This document shows positions 8,967-17,739 of a stretch of DNA of 64,000 nucleotides, piece by piece. A model generated the notes under the pieces. That model was not told the origin of the DNA, did not search any database, and saw only the letters and a program-made list of their open reading frames with translations. A program made the position numbers and the translations under genes. The stretch's first letter is position 1. The number at the start of each line of letters is the position of its first letter. The stretch is from assembly GCA_047602055.1 (NCBI GenBank), contig JASGIG010000001.1:3224001-3288000 (forward strand). Reading direction: 5' to 3'. Source of the DNA: JAODBQ01 sp047602055 (lineage in GTDB: Bacteria; Actinomycetota; Acidimicrobiia; Acidimicrobiales; Ilumatobacteraceae).

Positions 8967-9725
8967 ATGTGCGGTCGCTTCGTCTCGTCCGGCAACATCG
9001 ACAAGATCGCCGACTACTTCGACGCGTCGTTCGGCGGGGCGACGCTGCCGGCGAACTTCAACGTCGCGCCGACCAACGACGTGTACGGCGTGGTCGCCAC
9101 GCCCGGCACGGCAGGGGAGGGGCGTGAGATCCAGGCATTCCACTGGGGGCTCGTGCCGACGTGGGCGAAGGACACCAAGATCGCCTCGAAGCTGATCAAC
9201 GCCCGCGGCGAGACGATCGCCGAGAAGCCGGCGTTCCGCTCGGCGTTCGCCAAGCACCGCATGATCATTCCGATGGACGGCTTCTACGAGTGGAAGCGGG
9301 ACATGGACACCGGCGAGGTCACCAAGGCCGGCAAGCCGATCAAGCAGCCGTTCTTCGTCCACTCGGCGAACGGCCATCCGCTGGCCGTCGCCGGCGTGTG
9401 GTCGACGTGGCGGGACAGGGCGCAGGGGCCCGACGCCCCGTGGCTGCACAGCTGCTCGGTGGTCACGACGTCGGCAAACGAGACGATGTCGCCGGTGCAC
9501 GACCGCATGCCGGTGATGCTGCCGAGCTCGGCGTGGGCGGCATGGCTCGATCCTGCCAACCACGACACCGAGGCCCTCCAAGCCCTGCTCGTCCCGGCTC
9601 CGAACGAGCTGCTGACGATGCACCCGGTGTCGACCGCCGTGAACAACGTGCGCAACAAGGACGAGTCGTTGACCCATGAGATCGACCCCGCTGCGCCGAA
9701 GGAGGGGGAGCTGCCGCTGACGTAA
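8967..9725 (+). CDS. SOS response-associated peptidase-like protein (YedK/HMCES, SRAP)
   Basis: A 252-residue SRAP protein. The family acts at abasic sites in single-stranded DNA, forming a thiazolidine crosslink through Cys2. The chain begins MCGRF, giving the required Cys2 after removal of Met1. The conserved NFNVAPTNDV, FHWGLVPTWA, NARGETIAEKPAFR and MDGFYEWK motifs (with the catalytic Glu) follow, and the terminal segment has HPVSTAVNNVRNKDE. ATG at 8967 is fixed by the need for Cys2. Ends 11 bases before ppk2. Confidence 0.95.
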   Translation: MCGRFVSSGNIDKIADYFDASFGGATLPANFNVAPTNDVYGVVATPGTAGEGREIQAFHWGLVPTWAKDTKIASKLINARGETIAEKPAFRSAFAKHRMIIPMDGFYEWKRDMDTGEVTKAGKPIKQPFFVHSANGHPLAVAGVWSTWRDRAQGPDAPWLHSCSVVTTSANETMSPVHDRMPVMLPSSAWAAWLDPANHDTEALQALLVPAPNELLTMHPVSTAVNNVRNKDESLTHEIDPAAPKEGELPLT

Positions 9726-9736
9726 GGTGCCCGCCC

Positions 9737-10552
9737 ATGCCCAAGCAGCACAAGGCGGACCGGTTCCCGAAGCGGCTCTACGACGACGAGCTGGCCCGCC
9801 TGCAGGTCGAGCTGGTCAAGATGCAGCGCTGGGTGCGCGCCGAGGGCAAGCGCGTCGTGGTGATCTTCGAAGGCCGTGACGCGGCCGGCAAGGGCGGGGC
9901 GATCAAGCGGGTCGGCGAGTACCTCAACCCCCGCTTCGCGCGCATCGTCGCCCTGCCCGTGCCGACCGACCGGGAGAAGGGCCAGTGGTACTTCCAGCGC
10001 TACGTCGACCAGCTCCCGGCGGCGGGGGAGATCGTGCTGTTCGACCGCTCCTGGTACAACCGCGCCGGCGTCGAGCGAGTGATGGGCTTCTGCACGCCCG
10101 AGCAGTACTACCGCTTCCTGGAGCAGTGCCCGACGTTCGAGCGGCTGCTCGTCGACGACGGGATCCTGCTGCGCAAGTACTGGTTCTCGGTCAGCCAGAA
10201 GGAGCAGGAGAAGCGCTTCCACGACCGCCAGAACGATCCGCTGCGCTCCTGGAAGCTGTCGCCGATGGACCCCGAGTCGATCACCCACTGGGAGGACTAC
10301 TCGCAGGCCAAGGATCAGATGATGATCAACACCGACATCCCGATCGCGCCGTGGTGGGTGGTGGAGACCGACGACAAGCGCCGCGCCCGCCTCAACATGA
10401 TCGCCCACCTGCTGAGCACGCTGGAGTACAAGGACGTCGCCCAGCCGAAGATCAAGTTGCCCAAGCACCCCAAGTCACGCGGCTACGTCCGCCCGCCCCA
10501 CGACGAGCAGCGCTTCGTCCCCGACCACGCCCAGGCGTTGCTGGAGGGCTAG
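9737..10552 (+). CDS. ppk2: Polyphosphate kinase 2
   Basis: A 271-residue PPK2, which transfers phosphate between polyphosphate and nucleotides. Walker A is GRDAAGKGG at residues 46-54, the lid and Walker B region has LFDRSWYNRAGVE (Asp103), and the C-terminal pattern ITHWEDYSQAKDQMM plus WWVVETDDKRRARLN is typical of short class PPK2. Which nucleotide it prefers cannot be told from sequence. It follows the SRAP gene by 11 bases. Confidence 0.95.
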   Translation: MPKQHKADRFPKRLYDDELARLQVELVKMQRWVRAEGKRVVVIFEGRDAAGKGGAIKRVGEYLNPRFARIVALPVPTDREKGQWYFQRYVDQLPAAGEIVLFDRSWYNRAGVERVMGFCTPEQYYRFLEQCPTFERLLVDDGILLRKYWFSVSQKEQEKRFHDRQNDPLRSWKLSPMDPESITHWEDYSQAKDQMMINTDIPIAPWWVVETDDKRRARLNMIAHLLSTLEYKDVAQPKIKLPKHPKSRGYVRPPHDEQRFVPDHAQALLEG

Positions 10553-10563
10553 CTCGATCGAGC

Positions 10564-10632
10564 TGTGGTCGCAGCGAAGCTGCTCCCTGCACCCACCGTG
10601 CTCGGTGCCTCCGACGCGCTCGCCGTTCGTCG
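10564..10632. repeat. Family A intergenic repeat, copy A2 (divergent)
   Basis: A diverged copy between convergent ppk2 and the HIT gene. The hairpin reads GCAGCGAAGCTGC, an altered but still paired stem compared with the GGGGC/GCCCC of copy A4. Downstream it retains CTCCCTGCACCCACCGTGCTC. Confidence 0.65.
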
Positions 10633-10634
10633 GA

Positions 10635-11039
10635 TCAGCGCTGATGCTCGAGCCGGGCACGGATGGCAGTCGCCGCGGCCTCGAGGTCGGCGCGGTCGAC
10701 GCTCTGTCTGGCGTTGGCGAAGGAGATCTCGCTCATGTGGTTGGTGGGGATGGCGTGGATGTGCAGGTGGGGCACCTCGTAGCCGGCGATGATCACCGCG
10801 ACCCGCTCGCAGCCGAACGCGTCGCGCTGGGCCACGCCGATGCGGTGGGTGACCTCGAACAGGTGGGCCATCAGGTCCGCGGGGGCGTCCACCCAGTGGT
10901 CGCACTCCTCGATCGGCACGATCAGCGCATGCCCGTAGGCGATCGGGTTGATCGACATGAACACCACGCAGCGCTCGTCGCGGTGCACGAACGTGCCCGG
11001 GATCTGCCCGTCGATGATCCGGGTGAAGATGGTGGGCAT
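10635..11039 (-). CDS. HIT family nucleotide hydrolase/transferase
   Basis: A 134-residue histidine-triad protein. The HIT signature is HLHIHAIP at residues 91-98, giving His91, His93 and His95, the last being the expected nucleophile of HxHxHxx. The N-terminal TIFTRIIDGQIPGTFVHRDE is characteristic of the HINT branch, which hydrolyses adenosine phosphoramidates or dinucleotides. The stop of the upstream SDR is one base from its start region, so they form an operon. Confidence 0.92.
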   Translation of the reverse strand: MPTIFTRIIDGQIPGTFVHRDERCVVFMSINPIAYGHALIVPIEECDHWVDAPADLMAHLFEVTHRIGVAQRDAFGCERVAVIIAGYEVPHLHIHAIPTNHMSEISFANARQSVDRADLEAAATAIRARLEHQR

Positions 11040-11040
11040 C

Positions 11041-11859
11041 TCAGGCGTACCCGCCGCTGGCGGTGAACACGTCGCCGGTCGAGTAGCTGCTCTCCGGCCC
11101 GGCCAGGAAGCGAACCAGCTCGGCCAGCTCCTCCGGGCGGGCCATCCGCCCGCTGGCGATCTGCATCGTGATCATCGCCTTGAGCGTGTCGTCGAGCGGC
11201 GCCAGCAGCGGAGTGTCGACGTAGCCGGGGCACACCGCGTTGACGCGGATGCCGAGGTGAGCGGTCTCCTGGGCGACCGAGCGAGTCAGGGCGATGATCC
11301 CGGCCTTGGCCGTGGAGTAGTGCGGCGCGCCGGCGCTGGGGTGCTGGCCGAGGATCGAGGAGATGTTGACGATGCTGCCGCGGCGGGCCGGCTGCATGTG
11401 CCGCAGCGCGGCGCGGGTGCCGTAGAACGCGCCGTAGAGGTGGACCTCGATCATCCGGTCCCACTCCTGGTCGGTCATCGACGTGAGCACGTCGGCCGGC
11501 GGCATCTCGTCGATCCGGCCCTCCATCCGCAAGGCCGCCGACGTCATCATCCGCTCGACGCGCTCGGCATCCGGCGCCGGGGCGATGCCGGCGTTGTTGA
11601 TCATGATGTCGAGGCGACCGTGGCGTGCGACCGCCTTGTCGACCTCGGCGTCGAACGCCGCCGAGTCGGTGACGTCGAACACCACGGCGTCGCCCCCGAC
11701 CTGCGCGGCGGTGGCGGCAGCGGCATCGGGGGACAGGTCGTTGACGACGATCAGCGCGCCGTCGGCGGCCAGCCGCCGGGCGAACGCCGCGCCGAGCCCG
11801 GAGCCAGCGCCGGTGATGAACGCGACCTGTCCGTCAAGCGTCTTGTTCGGTTGATCCAC
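11041..11859 (-). CDS. SDR family NAD(P)-dependent oxidoreductase
   Basis: A classical short-chain dehydrogenase of about 272 residues. The cofactor motif TGAGSGLG is at residues 16-23, then NNAGIAPAPDA (NNAG), a catalytic Ser in NISSILG, and the YSTAK catalytic Tyr/Lys, with PGYVDTPLL after. A GTG at 11859 gives MDQPNKTLDGQ; an ATG at 11883 would add eight unlikely residues. An insert before the catalytic region (about 100-125) is longer than usual. Operonic with the HIT gene. Substrate unknown. Confidence 0.9.
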   Translation of the reverse strand: MDQPNKTLDGQVAFITGAGSGLGAAFARRLAADGALIVVNDLSPDAAAATAAQVGGDAVVFDVTDSAAFDAEVDKAVARHGRLDIMINNAGIAPAPDAERVERMMTSAALRMEGRIDEMPPADVLTSMTDQEWDRMIEVHLYGAFYGTRAALRHMQPARRGSIVNISSILGQHPSAGAPHYSTAKAGIIALTRSVAQETAHLGIRVNAVCPGYVDTPLLAPLDDTLKAMITMQIASGRMARPEELAELVRFLAGPESSYSTGDVFTASGGYA

Positions 11860-11904
11860 GCGGTGGGATCGTAGGTGCTGCAACCCCTGGGTACAGTCCC
11901 GAGC

Positions 11905-12528
11905 GTGGACGATGCCGCCTCACGTCGCTACCTGACGGCGCCGAACGCGTTCACGTTGGTCCGGCTGTGCTGCCTGCCGCTGTTCCTGTACCTGCTGTTC
12001 GGCCGCGACAACCCGGCCGGCGCGGCGTGGTTGCTCGGCGGGCTCGGCGCGACCGACTGGGTCGACGGCTGGATGGCCCGGCGGTTCGACCAGGTCTCCG
12101 AGTTCGGCAAGGTGTTCGACCCGACCGTCGACCGGCTGCTGTTCATCGTCGCCCTCACGGCGATCATCGTCGACGGCGCCGCGCCCAGATGGTTCTGCGT
12201 CGCCGTCCTCGTGCGCGAGCTGGCCGTCGGGCTGACGATGGCGCTGGCCACACTGATCTTCGGGATGCAGCGCTTCGACGTCACGTGGTGGGGCAAGCTG
12301 GCCACCTTCCTGCTGATGTTCGCGATCCCCGGCTTCATGCTCGCCGGTGTCGACTTCCCGCCGCACTGGTTCTTCGCGATCGGATCATGGGCCCTCGGCA
12401 TCCCCGGCCTGGCGATCAGCTACTACACGGCGATCGCCTACGTCCCGAAGGTCCGTGACGGCATCCGCGCCGGCCGCGCCGAGCGAGATCCCTCCACCCC
12501 CCACCCCCCGAAGGAGCCCGCCCGATGA
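11905..12528 (+). CDS. CDP-alcohol phosphatidyltransferase family protein
   Basis: A 207-residue integral membrane enzyme, using CDP-diacylglycerol or a related donor in phospholipid synthesis. The signature DxxDGxxARx8Gx3Dx3D is complete at residues 51-76 (DWVDGWMARRFDQVSEFG, then KVFDPTVDR). About five membrane helices follow. Family resemblance is to PgsA-type synthases, but the acceptor (glycerol-phosphate, inositol-phosphate or another) is not determined. GTG at 11905 with the nucleotidyltransferase start overlapping its stop by four bases. Confidence 0.88.
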   Translation: MDDAASRRYLTAPNAFTLVRLCCLPLFLYLLFGRDNPAGAAWLLGGLGATDWVDGWMARRFDQVSEFGKVFDPTVDRLLFIVALTAIIVDGAAPRWFCVAVLVRELAVGLTMALATLIFGMQRFDVTWWGKLATFLLMFAIPGFMLAGVDFPPHWFFAIGSWALGIPGLAISYYTAIAYVPKVRDGIRAGRAERDPSTPHPPKEPAR

Positions 12529-15009
12529 AGGCCGTGATCATGGCCGGCGGAGAAGGCACACGGCTGCGGCCGCTGACCTCGAACGCACCCAAGCCGATGC
12601 TGCCGATCGCCAACCGGCCGATGATGGAGCACATCATCGCGCTGCTGCGCCAGCACGGCTTCGACGAGATCGTCGTCACGGTCGCCTTCCTGGCGAACCA
12701 CATCAAGACCTACTTCGGTGACGGTTCCGAGTTCGGGGTGAAGATCTGGTACGCCGACGAGCCGGTGCCGCTCGGCACCGCCGGCAGCGTCGGCAACGCT
12801 CGCGAGCTGCTCGACGAGACGTTCCTGGTGATCTCCGGCGACGTGCTCACCGACATGGACCTCGGCGAGGTGATGCGCTTCCACCGTGAGCGTGGGTCGA
12901 TGGCGACGATCGGGCTGACCGCCGTCGACAACCCGCTGGAGTTCGGCATCGTCATCACCCGCGAGGACGGCACGATCGAGCGATTCCTGGAGAAGCCGAC
13001 GTGGGGCCAGGTGTTCAGCGACACGATCAACACCGGGATCTACGTGCTCGAGCCGGCGATCTTCGACTTCATCCCCGAGGGCCGCAGCGTCGACTTCTCC
13101 GGCGAGGTGTTCCCGGCCATGCTCGCCGCTGGCAAGCCGTTGTACGGGGCGATCATGACCGGCTACTGGGAGGACGTCGGCACCCTGGAGGCCTACCTCA
13201 GCGCTCACTTCGACGCGCTCGACCAGAAGGTGGCCGTCGACATCCCCGGCTTCCGGATCACCGAGGGAGTGTTCACCGGCGAGGGCGCTGAGATCTCGCC
13301 GCAGGCCCAGGTGATCGCGCCGGCGGTGATCGGCCCCGGATGCAAGGTGGAGGCCGGCTGCGTGATCGGCGAGTACGCCGTGCTCGGCAGCAACGTGCGC
13401 GTCCAGCCCGAGGCACACGTCGAGCGCAGCGTGCTGCACGACAACGTCTACGTGGGGACGCGCACGCGCATCCGCGGGGCGACCGTCGGGCGGACGACGA
13501 GCATCCGCAACAACGTGCGCATCGACGAGGGCGTCGTGCTCGGCGACGAGGTCTTCGTCGGCTCGAACGCGGTGATCACCGGCGACGTCAAGGTGTACCC
13601 GTTCAAGACGATCGAAGAGGGTGCGGTCGTCAACAGCAGCATCGTGTGGGAGTCGCGCGGGGCGCGCAGCCTGTTCGGCCGCGACGGCGTCACCGGCCTG
13701 GCCAACGTCGACGTCACTCCGGAGATGGCGGTGCGGGTGGCGATGGCCTACGGCACGTCGCTGCCGAAGGGCACCACGGTCGTCACGTCGCGCGACTCCA
13801 GCCGGGCGGCGCGGATGCTCAAGCGGGCGATGATGGCCGGGCTCAACGCGTCGGGCATCGACGTGCTCGACCTCGAGGTCGCCAGCGTCCCCGTCACCCG
13901 CTTCCTGGTGCGCTCGCCGCGTGCGTTCGGCGGGCTGACGATCCGCCTGCACCACAGCGACCCCGACCGGGTCGTGGTCCGCTTCTTCGACGCCGGCGGC
14001 AGCGACATCACCGAGGACGCCCAGCGCAAGATCGAGCGCCTGTTCCAGCGCGAGGACACCCGCCGCGCGCTCGCCGAGGAGATCGGCGACATCCAGTTCC
14101 CGGCGCGTTCCCTGGAGGAGTACACGGTGGCTCTGGAGGCCACGGTGGCGCCGGGGGCGATCCGCGACACCCGCTTCAAGCTGGTCGTCGACTACGCCTA
14201 CGGCGCGGTCGGCGGGGTGATGCCGTCGCTGCTTGGCAAGCTCGGCGCCGACGTGCTCGCGGTGAACCCGTACGTGTCGACCGCTGGTCGCCTCGGCTAC
14301 GACGCGGCCGCCGGTGCCGAGCGCGTCGCCGCCCTCGTCCGCTCGTCCGGTGCGCACCTCGGGGCGGTGATCGATCCCGACGGTGAGCGGATCACGTTCG
14401 TCGACGACACCGGACGGGTCCTCGACCACACCACGGCGATGCTGTGCTTCGTCGACCTGGTCTGCGACCACCTGCTCGGCGACACGATCGCTGTGCCGGT
14501 CAACGTGTCAGAGCGCGCCGCCCAGCTCGCCCGGGCACACGGTGTCAACGTGGCGACGACGAAGATGTCGACCGCGGCATTGATGGCCGTGGCCAACCTG
14601 CCGGGTGTCGGCTTCGCCACCGACGGTGCCGGCGGCTACATCCTTCCCGGCTTCCTCTCGGCGTTCGACGGTGCCGGGGCGCTCCTGAAGATGCTCGACC
14701 TGCTCGGGCGCAGCCGCCGGCCGCTCAGCGAGGTCGCCGACGCGTCTGCCCCCCGTCCACCTGGTGCACGACACCGTCGTCACGCCGTGGGACCAGAAGG
14801 GCATGGTGATGCGCACGCTGATGGAGCTCGCCGGCCGCGACGTCGAGCTGGTCGACGGCGTCAAGCTGCGCTCCGGCGACGGGTGGGTGCTGGCGCTGCC
14901 CGACCCGGAGGAGCCGATCACCCACCTCTGGGCGGAGAGCTCGACGGACAGCGAGGCGCGACGTCTGGTTCAGGAGTACGCCCGTCGCGTCCGCCAACTC
15001 GTGCGCTGA
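12525..15009 (+). CDS. Nucleotidyltransferase-phosphomannomutase fusion, one apparent frameshift
   Basis: A roughly 828-residue fusion. Residues 1-230 are a sugar-1-phosphate nucleotidyltransferase (MAGGEGTRLRPLT, then ISGDVLTDMD and EKPTWGQ). Residues 250-390 form a left-handed beta-helix with hexapeptide repeats. The rest is a phosphohexomutase-like region whose expected TASHNP loop is replaced by TSRDSSRAARM, with DPDGER metal loop retained. The frame breaks near 14747: ...PLSEVADA continues as LPPVHLVHDTVVTPWDQKG one frame on, consistent with one extra base. The family in actinobacteria is annotated as mannose-1-phosphate guanylyltransferase; whether the mutase is active is uncertain. Confidence 0.88.
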
Positions 15010-15075
15010 AGCTGCGACCGGAGCGCGAACGGCGCAAGGGAAGCGGCCATCGGCGCACCGGCTAGGGTGGCGCCG

Positions 15076-15456
15076 ATGTCCGTCCCGGAGGAGCTTCGCT
15101 ACAGCAGTGACCACGAGTGGGTGTCGGTCACCGGCACCCGCGCCCGGATCGGCATCACCGACTACGCCCAGGACGCCCTCGGTGACGTGGTCTACGTGCA
15201 GGTTCCGACCATCGGGGCCTCTGTCTCCGCTGGTGACAGCTTCGGCGAGGTGGAGAGCACGAAGTCGGTGAGCGACGTGTACGCGCCGGTGTCCGGCACG
15301 GTCGTCGCGGTGAACGAGGCGTTGGCGGCTGCGCCCGAGACCATCAATCAGGACCCGTACGGGACGGGCTGGTTGTGTGAGATCGAGATCGCCGACGCCA
15401 GCGAGCTGGAGGCGCTGCTCGACGCCGACGCGTATCAAGCTCTGCTTGAGGGTTAG
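15076..15456 (+). CDS. gcvH: Glycine cleavage system H protein
   Basis: A 126-residue lipoyl carrier shuttling the aminomethyl group between GcvP, GcvT and the L protein. The lipoylation site is Lys63 in EVESTKSVSDVYAP. The N-terminus RYSSDHEWV and the segment NPYGTGWLC-like QDPYGTGWLCEI are typical. ATG at 15076 is preferred; a GTG at 15067 would add three residues. First gene of a block whose order matches the mycobacterial gcvH-garA-merR-DUF151-merR region. Confidence 0.96.
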   Translation: MSVPEELRYSSDHEWVSVTGTRARIGITDYAQDALGDVVYVQVPTIGASVSAGDSFGEVESTKSVSDVYAPVSGTVVAVNEALAAAPETINQDPYGTGWLCEIEIADASELEALLDADAYQALLEG

Positions 15457-15464
15457 AGACCCGG

Positions 15465-15980
15465 ATGACCTCCTACGTCTTCTGCAACCAGTGCGGGCAT
15501 CGCAACCCGCCTGAGTCTGGCTTCTGCTCATCGTGCGGCGCGGTCCTCGACCGGATCGAGGACCACACGATCACGATCGGCAAGATCGACCCGCTGCAGG
15601 ACGCCCCGGGCACCGACGACGACGCCGTCGTCACCATCGCCGACCTGCCCGAGGGCGTGGCGACGCTGATCGTGCGCAGCGGCCCGCAGGCCGGCGACAC
15701 GCTGACGCTGTCCGACCAGGTCACCCGGCTCGGCCGGCACCCCGACAGCGAGATCATGCTCGAGGACATCACCGTGTCGCGCCGCCATGCCGAGGTCGAG
15801 CGCTCCGCGGACCGCTACGTCGTGCGCGACGTCGGTTCGCTGAACGGGACGTACGTCAACCAGCAGCGCATCGACGAGCCCACTGTGCTGCACCACGGCG
15901 ACGAGTTGCAGGTCGGCAAGTTCCGGCTCGTCTACTTCGAGCGCGGCGACAGCACGCCGACCTCCGGAGTCGAACGGTGA
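15465..15980 (+). CDS. Zinc-ribbon FHA domain protein (GarA-like)
   Basis: A 171-residue protein with an N-terminal zinc ribbon (Cys7, Cys10, Cys21, Cys24) and an FHA domain at about 65-160. The phosphothreonine-binding residues are present: Arg91 (LGRHPDSEI), Ser105-His108 (SRRHAEV) and Asn127 in GSLNGTYV. Position and FHA match mycobacterial GarA, which regulates 2-oxoglutarate metabolism when phosphorylated at an N-terminal ETTS. That motif is not visible here and a zinc ribbon takes its place, so control by Ser/Thr kinases cannot be assumed. Nine bases after gcvH. Confidence 0.88.
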   Translation: MTSYVFCNQCGHRNPPESGFCSSCGAVLDRIEDHTITIGKIDPLQDAPGTDDDAVVTIADLPEGVATLIVRSGPQAGDTLTLSDQVTRLGRHPDSEIMLEDITVSRRHAEVERSADRYVVRDVGSLNGTYVNQQRIDEPTVLHHGDELQVGKFRLVYFERGDSTPTSGVER

Positions 15981-16072
15981 GCGAGCGCAGCGAGCGCACC
16001 GGACGGCCGAGCGACCGCCTGGGAGCCGGACGTCGATGGGCGGGGGCGCAGCCCCCGGAGTCGAACGGTGAG
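15964..16072. repeat. 91-bp insertion duplicating the FHA-MerR gene junction
   Basis: An exact 18-bp direct repeat, CCGGAGTCGAACGGTGAG, lies at 15964-15981 and 16055-16072. The first copy holds the FHA stop codon and the second the GTG start of the MerR gene. Between them lies GAGCGAGCGCAGCGAGCGC and a hairpin GGGGGCGCAGCCCCC. The simplest reading is that the two genes once overlapped at GTGA and a short element later duplicated the junction. Confidence 0.75.
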
Positions 16073-17030
16073 TGAGCGGATGTCGGACCGGCCGTACCTG
16101 TCGATCGGAGAGGTGCTCGGGCTGCTGCTCGAGGAGTTCCCTGACATCACGATCTCGAAGATCCGCTTCCTCGAGAGCCAGGGGCTGATCGACCCGGAGC
16201 GCACGCCATCGGGCTACCGCAAGTTCTACGATCCCGACGTCGAGCGGCTGCGGGTCATCCTGCGCGAGCAGCGCGAGAACTTCTTGCCCTTGAAGGTCAT
16301 CCGGGACCGCCTGGAGAGCGGGGCGATCGAGGGGGAGGGGGCGACGCCGCCGCGAGGCATCCGCAACGTCACCGTCTTGCCCGTCGGTGGCGACGACAGC
16401 CGCGAGACGGCCGTGTCCCGCCAGCACCCGTCTGCGCAGCTGCGCCTCGCCGAGACGCCGCCGAACGGGGTGGACCGGGTGGCCGCCCCGTTGCCGCTGT
16501 CGGCGGCCGGTGTCGTGCCGAGCCCGGCCGAGGCCGTGGCGATGCCGCCCGCGCCGGCGGAGCCGGCACCCGCGCCGGCCGAGGTCGCCGAGCCGCCGGC
16601 AGCCGACGTCACCGCGCCGATGGCCCAGCCGGCACCGGCGATCGATCCGCACCAGACCTACTCGGCGGCCGAGCTGTGCTCGATCGCCGGGATCGACGAG
16701 GCACAGCTCGGCCAGATCGAGTCGTTCGGCCTCGTCGCCGGCCGGGGCACGGGCGCCATGGCGCTCTACGCCGGCGGCGACGTCGCCGTCGCCCAGGCGG
16801 CCGCAGGCTTCCTGGCCCGCGGCGTGGAGGGGCGGCACCTACGTGCCTGGCGCCAGGCGGCCGACCGCGAGGCGGCGCTGTTCGAGCAGCTGATCCTGCC
16901 CCAGCTGCGCCAGCGCAACCCGCAGGCGCGGGCCCAGGCGGTGGAGACACTACGCGAGCTGGCCCGCCTCGGTGGCGAGCTGCGCGCCGCGCTCGTCAAC
17001 AACGCCCTGCGCCACCACCTGGACGGCTGA
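16068..17030 (+). CDS. MerR family transcriptional regulator (Rv1828-like)
   Basis: A 320-residue MerR protein. The winged helix YLSIGEVLGLLLEEFPDITI precedes KIRFLESQGLIDPERTPSGYRKF; the longer first helix is typical of the Rv1828 group. A Pro/Ala-rich linker (about 105-190) joins a C-terminal helical domain with a second HTH-like stretch (YSAAELCSIAGIDEAQLGQI). GTG at 16068 lies in the duplicated junction; a start at ATG 16080 is equally readable. Neighbours match the mycobacterial gcvH-garA region. Target and ligand unknown. Confidence 0.88.
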   Translation: MSERMSDRPYLSIGEVLGLLLEEFPDITISKIRFLESQGLIDPERTPSGYRKFYDPDVERLRVILREQRENFLPLKVIRDRLESGAIEGEGATPPRGIRNVTVLPVGGDDSRETAVSRQHPSAQLRLAETPPNGVDRVAAPLPLSAAGVVPSPAEAVAMPPAPAEPAPAPAEVAEPPAADVTAPMAQPAPAIDPHQTYSAAELCSIAGIDEAQLGQIESFGLVAGRGTGAMALYAGGDVAVAQAAAGFLARGVEGRHLRAWRQAADREAALFEQLILPQLRQRNPQARAQAVETLRELARLGGELRAALVNNALRHHLDG

Positions 17031-17154
17031 CCGGGCAGTACCGGGCTGTTCGGGCTCCGGTCGCGGGCCAAGCCGCTCCCTGCGCCTGCCGTGCTCGCCG
17101 CCTCCGCTGCGCTTCGGCGCCCGCCGCACGTTGAGCGTCCGACCGGGCAGTACC
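17029..17154. repeat. Family A repeat copy A3 with 14-bp flanking direct repeats
   Basis: The element (17052-17127) has the standard family core. It is bounded by exact 14-bp direct repeats GACCGGGCAGTACC at 17029-17042 and 17141-17154, the pattern left by target-site duplication. The first repeat begins at the MerR stop codon and the second sits just upstream of the DUF151 gene. Confidence 0.85.
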
Positions 17155-17172
17155 ATCCCCGTCGTGGTCCCG

Positions 17173-17655
17173 ATGAAGGTTGCCGGTGTGCGCGTCGAAC
17201 TGCCCGCCAACACCCCGATGGTGGTGCTGCGCGAGCAGGAAGGTCGGCACCGCCTGCTGCCGATCATGATCGGCAGCCCTGAGGCGTCGGCGATCCACAA
17301 CGCCTTGGAGGGCATCGTCCCGCAGCGGCCGCTCACCCACGACCTGATGGTCGACGTCGTCGCCGCGCTCGGCGCCGAGCTGGAGTCGGTGATCGTCACA
17401 GAGGTGCGCGACCACACGTTCTACGCCGAGCTGCACCTGCGCACCGACGGCGGCGCGAAGGTGATCTCCAGCCGCCCGTCCGACGCGCTGGCGCTGGCGG
17501 TGCGCACCGGCACGCCGATCTACGCCAACGAGGATCTGCTCGACGAGGCAGCCCTCGACGCCCCCGACGAGCTTGCGGAGCAGGAGGAAGAGGCCATCCT
17601 CGATGAGTTCCGCGACTTCCTCGAAGAGATCAACCCCGAGGACTTCGAGACCTGA
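17173..17655 (+). CDS. Bifunctional nuclease family protein (DUF151, Rv1829-like)
   Basis: A 160-residue DUF151 protein. The fold is shown by VAGVRVELPANTPMVVLRE, RLLPIMIGSPEASAI, RPLTHDLMVDVV and the terminal DALALAVRTGTPIYANEDL. The family includes a plant protein reported to have nuclease activity; the bacterial role is not settled. The C-terminus is acidic and matches the mycobacterial homolog. ATG at 17173 is chosen; GTG at 17164 would add MVP. Flanked by two MerR genes in the conserved order. Confidence 0.92.
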   Translation: MKVAGVRVELPANTPMVVLREQEGRHRLLPIMIGSPEASAIHNALEGIVPQRPLTHDLMVDVVAALGAELESVIVTEVRDHTFYAELHLRTDGGAKVISSRPSDALALAVRTGTPIYANEDLLDEAALDAPDELAEQEEEAILDEFRDFLEEINPEDFET

Positions 17656-17683
17656 CGTCGAGCCGCGCTACAGTCGCGGGCTT

Positions 17684-17709
17684 CACATCGGCGTAACTAC
17701 GCTGGTGTG
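17684..17709. promoter_or_regulatory. 26-bp imperfect palindrome, candidate MerR operator
   Basis: CACATCGGCGTA (17684-17695) pairs with TACGCTGGTGTG (17698-17709) at 10 of 12 positions around a two-base centre. It ends 30 bases before the ATG of the second MerR gene. Position and symmetry suggest autoregulation; no binding data are available. Confidence 0.55.
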
Positions 17710-17739
17710 ATCCAGCCCGAGCAGGGGAGGGAGCGCAGG

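Noticed and set aside
12438..14471. 677-residue minus-strand frame under the nucleotidyltransferase fusion
   Set aside because: A high-GC shadow rich in Asp, His and Arg with no domain; the plus strand has a full, conserved protein.
17707..17739. GTG start for the second MerR gene
   Set aside because: It would overlap the palindrome and has no ribosome site, while ATG 17740 follows a GGGGAGGGAG tract.
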